From Neoechinorhynchus agilis (taxonomy: Eukaryota > Acanthocephala), in NCBI GenBank assembly GCA_051530055.1, contig CM121342.1:10540001-10604000 (forward strand): a stretch of 64,000 nt of DNA, given 5' to 3'. Positions within the stretch are counted from its first letter, which is position 1, and each line of letters opens with the position of its first letter. Made by a program: the position numbers and the translations under genes. Of this stretch, positions 57,673 through 64,000 are shown in pieces. The notes under the pieces are model-generated. The model saw only the letters and a program-made list of their open reading frames with translations. It was not told the DNA's origin and did no database searches.

Positions 57673-60597
57673 CAACGTCCGCTGCAACAACGTCCGCCGC
57701 GCCGTCTGTTTCGCTCGCTGGCGAGGGAGTGCCCGGTCTCCAATGCAAATCGGTACAATGCAATGTTTGTCTTCGTGACTTCAAAGCGACTCTCAGTGGT
57801 CTCGTCCGCTGCCACGGTCAACATGGGTCGCATTGCCCTGGATCCAGAAAACCGCCAACTAAGACTGCCTCTTCGTCTTCATCCAACCCATCCAAACCAA
57901 CCGAACTCACAACTGTGGTCACAGACACGAATGCCCCACCGCCAGCACTGATCTAGATGCTTTCACACGGTACCCGCATGATTAGACGAATCCCGCGAGG
58001 CGCCAGGTCCTCCGTAGCATCCAAATTAGCATGCCTGATCGAGCGTATCATACGAGATCCAACCGTACCATCTGACTGGCTCAACCTCATCGCCTTTCAC
58101 AAAACCGTCTTACATGTTCCCACACAAACTGCTGAAGCCAACGAGAATCAATCGCTCAGTCAAAAGATTCGCAACAGGTCCGACGCTTTCGAGTCCTTTG
58201 AACAAGTCGAGCATCTTGGATGGCAGAGCCATCGCCGTAATTTTACTCACGACCCGGACTCTCAACTACGTGCGAAATGCTCCGAGAAGCTGGAGGACGG
58301 CGACCTGAGGGGTGCCGTTCGACTTGTAAGCGGAACGGACCGCCTACTTGCGCCGAACAAGGACATCCTCGACTCCTTAAAATTGAAGCATCCTGCACGC
58401 AGACGGAGTTGTTCCAAGCCAAATTATGATCCGTCGTTCACAGAGTCCGACCGCGATCCTCTCTTACCCATTACAGTCTCCACCGTCACTTACGCTCTGA
58501 TGTCCTTTCCGCCATCGTCAGCTGGAGGGCATGATGGTTTAAGCCCTCGACACTTACGGGATTTGACCTGCTTCTCTTCTGGAGTTCAAGGCACACGATT
58601 GCTGAACGCAATCACCGAGCTCACACGCGTAATCGTCCGCAGTTCCGTACCTCCTCCAGTCGCGCGTCTACTCTGCGGTGCCAAGCTGATCGCTTTCACA
58701 AAAAAAGGTGGAGGGGTTCGCCCCATTGCCGTTGGTTGTACCTTCCGTCGACTGGCATCCAAAGTCGCGTGTCAGGTCGCCACCGATCGATTGATCGATT
58801 AACTCTTGCCGGTTCAATTAGGAGTCGGAGTTCCTGCTGGAGCCGAGGCGGCCGTACACTCAGAACGAACGTATAGTCGAAATGCCGCACCGCGACGACA
58901 GAGGTTGTCCACCAGCACATACCAGAAATCTACCAGTATGTGTCCTTGTGTTACGATCAGTCCGTCATGCTGCTGTTCGGCGAGTTCCAGGTCGAATCAG
59001 TAGAGCGTGTTCAACAAGGTGATCCTCTATGTCCTCTGCTGTTCGCATTGACGATCAATCATCTTGCCCACAGCTCTTCGTCAGAGTTATCGATCTGGTA
59101 CCTCGACGACTGTTGCATCGGAGGGGAGATCGACTAGCTCATCCGCGACATCAACAGAATCTCCGAAATGGATGCCGATATCGGACTATTCCTGAGAACG
59201 GACAAATGCGAAATAATTTCGGACGACTAAGAGGATGCATCGAGACTGCTCAACGTACTACCCGGAGCAAAGACAACTGTAGCCGACTCAGCTGACATTC
59301 TCGGGTCTTCAATAGGTAACCAGTCTAACTGGAAACGTTCCTCTCAAAATCCATCGATCAATTGCGGCTCACAGCCTCCAGGCTTTCGTACATCGCGCGA
59401 CACGGCGCTCTTTTCATACCAGGGCGATGTCTGTCACTACCGAAGATCGCTTACCTTCTTAAGACTGCTCACAAGGGATTTCGACAACTGCGTTCGATCA
59501 ACCCTGTGAGAAGTCCACAGCCTACGGCTTTACGACAAAGCATGGAAACAGGCGACCCTTCCCATTCTTTTCGGTGGTCTTGGCATCCAGAGTGCCACCG
59601 AAGTAGCAATTCCTACTTTTTCATCATCGATTTTGGCCTCTTCAGACCTGGTGCTGAGAATCATCCCACCACACACTCGATTTGAGCCGCATCCATCACC
59701 TAAGCTGATCGAAGCGCACGCTCAATGGAAGACAGTGTTCGGACAGGTCGTTCCAACGGAAACAAACTCCCGAAAACGTTGGACTGCCTCGCTTCACACT
59801 GCGTCCTATCCGCGGCTTCTCAACTCATGCTCATCTTCCACCGATAGAGCTCGTCTCCTGGCAGTCTCGGCTCCACGCTCAAGCGACTTCTTGAAGGCTT
59901 TCCCGATCACGGCTGTTGGCACGAGGCTGGATGGCCAAGCCATCACCGTCGCTGTGGTACTTCAGTTGGCATCAATTTATCAGGCTCATATATGTCGGCG
60001 GGGAGGTCGAGAACTCACGGCCTTGACTGCAAGCGTTCAAATGCTCGCCACGCACGGCACTCAGCAGTCAACCGCATAATCAGGGAGGCCCTCTCAACGG
60101 ACGGTTTTCTCGCTCGATTCGAACCAGTCGGACTCTCCCGGAATGACGGTAAACGCTCCTCCCATGGTGTTCCGGGAAAATACTGGCTTGGGATTTTACT
60201 TGCCTCAACACACTCGCAGCGTCCCACTTATGGGATGCCACTTCGAAGTCGGGAGCAGTCGCCAGCTTCAGCGAGGAAAAGAAGCGGCATAAGTACTCCT
60301 CGCTCGATGGGCATCAATATATATTCATCCCGAATGCGGTGGAAACGCTGAAATGCCTCGGAAAGAAGCCGATTATTTCCTTTCCCAGCTGGGAAAGATG
60401 CTGAAATATGCCACCAGCGACATGCGCTCCAGCAGATTCCTGGTGCAGCGAATCAGCGCGGCGACCCAACGCGGCAATGCCGCGGTCATCAAGGAAGCTG
60501 CCGAACAATCATGACGACAGTTGCAGAATTGGACGAAAAGGAGGAATTTGTGAACGAAAAGAATGAATTATATTTTAAAAATTTCGTTCATGAACTT
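57673..60597 (+). mobile_element. LINE with restriction-like endonuclease, copy D (near full length, different subfamily, dead)
   Basis: GC-rich, about 2.9 kb. In order: an N-terminal zinc finger (CNVCLRDFKATLSGLVRCH, 57776-57840), IRRIPRGARSSVASKLACLIE, a spacer, GGHDGLSPRHLRDL, KKGGGVRPIAVGCTFRRLASK (58700-58770), VQQGDPLCPLLFALT, IWYLDDCCIGG at about 59090, then the endonuclease region around 60110-60250 (FEPVGLSRNDGK). Stops at about 57954 and 58801 and several frame changes after 59100 kill it. Both ends lie inside the same satellite. Coding is diverged from copies A, B, C and E. Confidence 0.88.
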
Positions 60598-61060
60598 ATA
60601 ATAATTTACTTCAATTTTATGCCACATAAAAAAGTAATCGAATTAGTTAAGATGAACCTCTCTAAATGAAGAAACTTGTCCGGTCGGATAGCAAACTGGT
60701 AAAGCGTTTCGTTTATAATTTAAGAACCTCATTCCTAAAGTTAACGAACAAAAATTTACGGTTTGCTTGTATATTCCGAAATATTGAATTTATAATAAAT
60801 TACTTCAATTTTTTTGCCACATAAAATAGAAATCGAATTCATTAGGATATGCCTTTTAAATGAGAAAACTTGTCCGGTTGGATAATGAACTGGTAAAAAC
60901 GTTTCTTAACTAATTTAAGAAACTCCTTCCTAACATTAACGAACAAAAAGTCCGGTTTGCTTGTATGTGCCAAAATATCTTACTTATAATAAATCACTAC
61001 AATTTTTTCGCCACATAAAAAAGAAATCGAATTCATTGGGATGAGCAAGCAATTGAACCA
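60598..61060. repeat. Satellite of about 172-195 bp, right segment
   Basis: Same unit as 57300-57672; the marker CCACATAAAA recurs near 60620, 60812 and 61010, with spacing of about 193-198 including an ATAATAAATTACTTCAATTTTTT link. Confidence 0.88.
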
Positions 61061-61244
61061 CGTTCTCTTATCTCGAAAAGTATACAATCAAAGAAAACTA
61101 TTCAAATATTAAAAAAACAAGTTGTAGCAAACTATATAAAAAAGTGCAAAAAATAATCGCAAACGAGTGCGAATCACGTAATTGCTCATAAAAGCAAGGT
61201 GTCGATCGTTTTTTCTTTGAATATAAATTTTCAGACATTTAACA
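61061..61244. other. Short unassigned stretch
   Basis: AT-rich, nothing recognised. Confidence 0.3.
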
Positions 61245-61655
61245 GCATTTTAATATAAATGGAGGCGATTTCTAAGAAAAAGAAAATTAAAATATTCAAT
61301 TGTGGTTTCGCGTAATAGTTGAATTAAAATTAACACAATCTTAAACAAATTTTATTTGCCCAGCACCTAAAAGAGTATAATTTGAAATAACAAAAACCTC
61401 TTTGTTTTATAAATAATTAATTATAGTCTCTAAGATTTTCATTCCCGTAAAAGAATCGAGTTTGCAAGTCTGATCTTATTTTAAACACAAAGCAACGCGA
61501 TTTTTTGATTCCGAAGAACGATCGCATTTAAGCGTTATTGCGGGATGAAAAATTTAAAACATTTTTATTGTATCCGCTTTAAATTTTCAACTTTTCAGGA
61601 ATTGGGTAATAGATTGTCTCTCAAATCGTTGATGAAACCTCACTTTTTGATACAA
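61245..61655. repeat. Dispersed repeat X, copy 2 (contiguous)
   Basis: Left part 61250-61360 and right part 61410-61650 match 53085-53190 and 55607-55860. Its right edge is the 5' junction of LINE copy E. Confidence 0.75.
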
Positions 61656-62700
61656 GGGGCTGTTCAGTTATTGTCATCATCCAACAGTTTTGCAGAAGGA
61701 GACAACGCGGCACTACAAATACTCCGGTCAAAACACCCATGCAGTATGTGCAGTTTTGAAATTCCACCTACTCCCATACAAGACAGGACACCCAGTCAAA
61801 TTTCAGAGTTAAAAAAGGCCACCTCATCCTTTGCAAATGGTTCGGGTAATGGGCTTGACGGGCTAAGGCCTCAGCATCTAAAGGACATGATGTCCTTTAC
61901 AGCTGATGAAGCAGCTCTCTCTCTAGGAAGTGCGCTTTCTCGAATAGTCGACCGCCTGACTGGAGAGGACCTGAACCCCGTTGCAAAGGACCTATTTTTC
62001 GGAGCCTCATTGTGTGCGCTCACAAAAAAGAAGGTGGAATTCGTCCCATCGCCGTATCTTCGACGATACGCCGACTTGCAGGAAAAATTCTCTGTAAACG
62101 TATCACAGAGAAAACCGGGCAGCAAATTCGTCCAATCCAAATGGGCTGCTGCACATCCTGCGAGGCGGAAGCTATTGTCCGCGCGCTCCAAAACTTTACT
62201 ACGAGGAGTTAAGAGCCGTGCATGATTCTTAAGTGTGATTTTCAGAACGCCTTTAACTCTCTCAATAGAGAAGCGATGCTCTGCGCAATTAGGGATCAAA
62301 CACCAGAAGCCTTCCAGTATTTTCTCAATGCCTACGGGACCGCGACTCCTTTGCTTTTCGAATACCACCTCATTTTGCCCGAAAGAGGAGTGCAGCAAGG
62401 AGATCCCCTCGGTCCAATCGCATTCTCCCTAACAGTAAATCCAATAGTTCATTCTCTCCATTCCAGCTTCAACGTTTAGTACTTGGATGACGCTACGCTC
62501 GGATGTTATCCCTCCGTTGTACTGCGCGATTTGGAGACGCTGACTAGGGAGACCTCGAGAATGGGCATTGAGCTCAATACTGGAAAGTGTGAGCTCCTAG
62601 TATTAAAAATCGAAGACGCCGCCAAAGTAAAGGAGCTATGGATGGGTTCGAGGCCGTAGCTTCAGGTCTGAAACACGTGACTCGATATTGCCCACCGATA
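61656..62700 (+). mobile_element. LINE with restriction-like endonuclease, copy E (both ends missing, dead)
   Basis: Starts in the linker (GAVQLLSSSNSFAEGD, equal to GAVRLVSGTDRLL of copy D), then GNGLDGLRPQHLKDMM. A frame change comes at about 62030 before KEGGIRPIAVSSTIRRLA, then CCTSCEAEAIVRAL, a second frame change near 62215, LKCDFQNAFNSL and VQQGDPLGPIAFSLT. The Trp before the catalytic YLDDATLG (62477-62500) is a stop. It ends about 62700 without endonuclease. Same subfamily as A-C. Confidence 0.85.
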
Positions 62701-63880
62701 GTTTACAGTTAAGACGAGCTCATGGGGGAATGACGCGCCCGGGTACCCGAGTTAATACGACGAACAAGAATTACACACACAAAACTACATTCTGATGAGG
62801 GGACTAAGGTCTCGAAATATTAATGGAATAAATGTTAATTTTTCTCGGAGCGATAAAGAGTCACTCAAAAAAGATGAACGAAAAATCTTCCATGTTATTT
62901 CAATCCCTAAAGTGTTGTTTTGTGTTCACTATTGAATTGTTCGCAATGTCACTTTATCCAGGAATTTTAACTTGAGGAAACGAAGTACTAAAAATGCAGG
63001 CATGTTCGTAATTTTGACATTCAAGACGCAGTGGTTGCCCGAACACGCGATATGGAAATAATAGTAATGGTATTTTCAATAAAAGTACCATTTGCAAGTA
63101 GGTTTTCAAAGATTAATAAATATTAAGAGTGCCACTTTTGTGTTCGGAATGTTGCAATTTGTGAGTGTTTTCCTCTAAAGTTAAAAGTATGGACATAATC
63201 CCTAAAGTCAGCCGTGTGTGTAGCATCCATTTTCACGGTGACTAGTCTACAATTTTCTAAAAATTTCATTGATATTATTCAGATAAAACCTTTTGTTTAA
63301 AGAGAAAAGCTCGACATTGTCCAATTTGGGAATAAAATTTTGGGAATTAGCATTTTTTCATAAGATTAACATGCGAATTATAGTCAGCGTTGGGGTTGGC
63401 CACAATGGCCTTTTTGTATAAAAGATTCGCCTCGTTGCATACGTGTGAAGGAAAATGCCCAGTCTTGATCCGAACCAAACCTCACAGATTCACTTTTTTC
63501 GTTTACACGGAAGCGGGAAACTACTGAGGGATTTTGAGATCATTTGCCAATATGCAATTATCCATTATAAATTGCACTAGAGATTCAGAATTTTTAGAAA
63601 TTTTTGAAGGGTGCACTGCTTAGATTTTCCATGCTCCATCTTTCGACGACAACATAATATCTATCTTCGAGATATTGAGGCTAGTATCCACCTCTATAAT
63701 AATTATAATAAAATCATTCGTCGGAGTAATCTTCATTTTTCTTTGGTAAGGGGAAGCCTGCTGATCAACAAAAAAGTTTGCCTGTTATTTTAAAATAAAA
63801 TGAAACAGGTTTACACTCCCTCTCCCGGAATAAAAGATTAGTTATTTTCATTTAAACAATATTTTACAAATAGCAGAGTA
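62701..63880. other. Gene-poor stretch
   Basis: AT-rich, no gene or repeat recognised. The frame 63611-63793 is short and without a recognisable product. It may contain further 3' exons of the kinase at the window end, but I could not find its DFG exon. Confidence 0.4.
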
Positions 63881-63892
63881 ACACTGTGTTAC

Positions 63893-64000
63893 TTTTACAT
63901 AGCCGCTTTCTTCTACCAAAATATTCTCAGCCTTAATATCTTTATGAGCAACATTAATCCCATGTAAGTAATCGAGAACGAGGACAATCGGAGCTAGGAT
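63893..64000 (-). CDS. Protein kinase catalytic-loop exon (AGC/PKA-like), truncated by window end
   Basis: On the minus strand the end of the window reads VLDYLHGINVAHKDIKAEN then ILVEESGYVK, the kinase subdomain VIb: D-Y-L-H, H-K-D (for HRD), D-I-K-A-E-N, matching the PKA-like pattern EYLHSLDLIYRDLKPENLL and GYIQV. A donor GTAACA follows at 63892. Subdomain VII (DFG) must be on a further exon. Whether the gene is intact is unknown. Confidence 0.65.

Noticed and set aside
1-64000. tRNA, rRNA or CRISPR features
   Set aside because: I looked for tRNA T-loop strings and rRNA-like blocks and saw none I could fold by eye; the tandem arrays have no CRISPR-like short repeat and spacer pattern.

Overview
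This window looks like nuclear DNA of a small-genome invertebrate, most likely a nematode. The sequence is AT-rich. Protein genes carry very short introns (41, 46, 47, 49, 52 and 53 nt where both ends can be placed) with T-rich 3' splice sites, next to large satellite blocks and dead transposons. The species cannot be fixed from sequence alone. A nematode is my inference from the intron style and gene content (a single-exon Pumilio gene, an SLC12 gene full of tiny introns), not something proven here.

Layout. 1-9.1 kb: end of an alpha-tubulin gene, a small basic protein gene, purine nucleoside phosphorylase (three exons), and an 11-exon Na-K-Cl cotransporter (SLC12A1/2/3-like). The cotransporter's last exon is followed by decayed tandem copies of its own tail. 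9.1-15.1 kb: gene-poor, then a satellite of about 245 bp in a higher-order repeat of about 925 bp. 15.3-21 kb: a coiled-coil protein with Ana2/STIL-like architecture, two dead LINEs, and an intronless HIPK-type kinase. 22.2-23.7 kb: a catalytically degenerate hexokinase relative. 24-32 kb: two dimeric satellites, one lying inside the other, with a LINE 3' end inserted. 32.3-35.2 kb: a kinesin-4-type motor gene whose conserved D-L-A-G-S-E-R motif is split by a 104-bp non-coding insert that carries an inverted repeat and a TA duplication. 37.7-41 kb: a Pumilio-family RNA-binding protein in one 2.7-kb exon with a GC-rich leader. 41.6-42.7 kb: a satellite of about 110 bp that includes an odd A/C-only stretch. 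46.4-49.2 kb: the complex I subunit NDUFS3 and two small membrane proteins. 50-63 kb: mostly transposon debris (LINEs with a restriction-like endonuclease, a jockey/CR1-like LINE, a Ty3/gypsy-like fossil, a dead zinc-finger gene) with two small unrecognised genes. The window ends inside an AGC-like protein kinase exon.

The genes do not form one pathway. They are mostly housekeeping or cytoskeletal genes (tubulin, kinesin, a possible centriole factor), purine salvage, ion transport, RNA control and respiration. The most interesting points are the insert in the kinesin motor, the repeated occurrence of endonuclease-type LINEs inside tandem or dispersed repeats, and the satellite made from the cotransporter tail. 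Others are the Asn-to-Asp change at the base-recognition site of the phosphorylase and two kinase/hexokinase relatives that have lost defining catalytic or regulatory residues.
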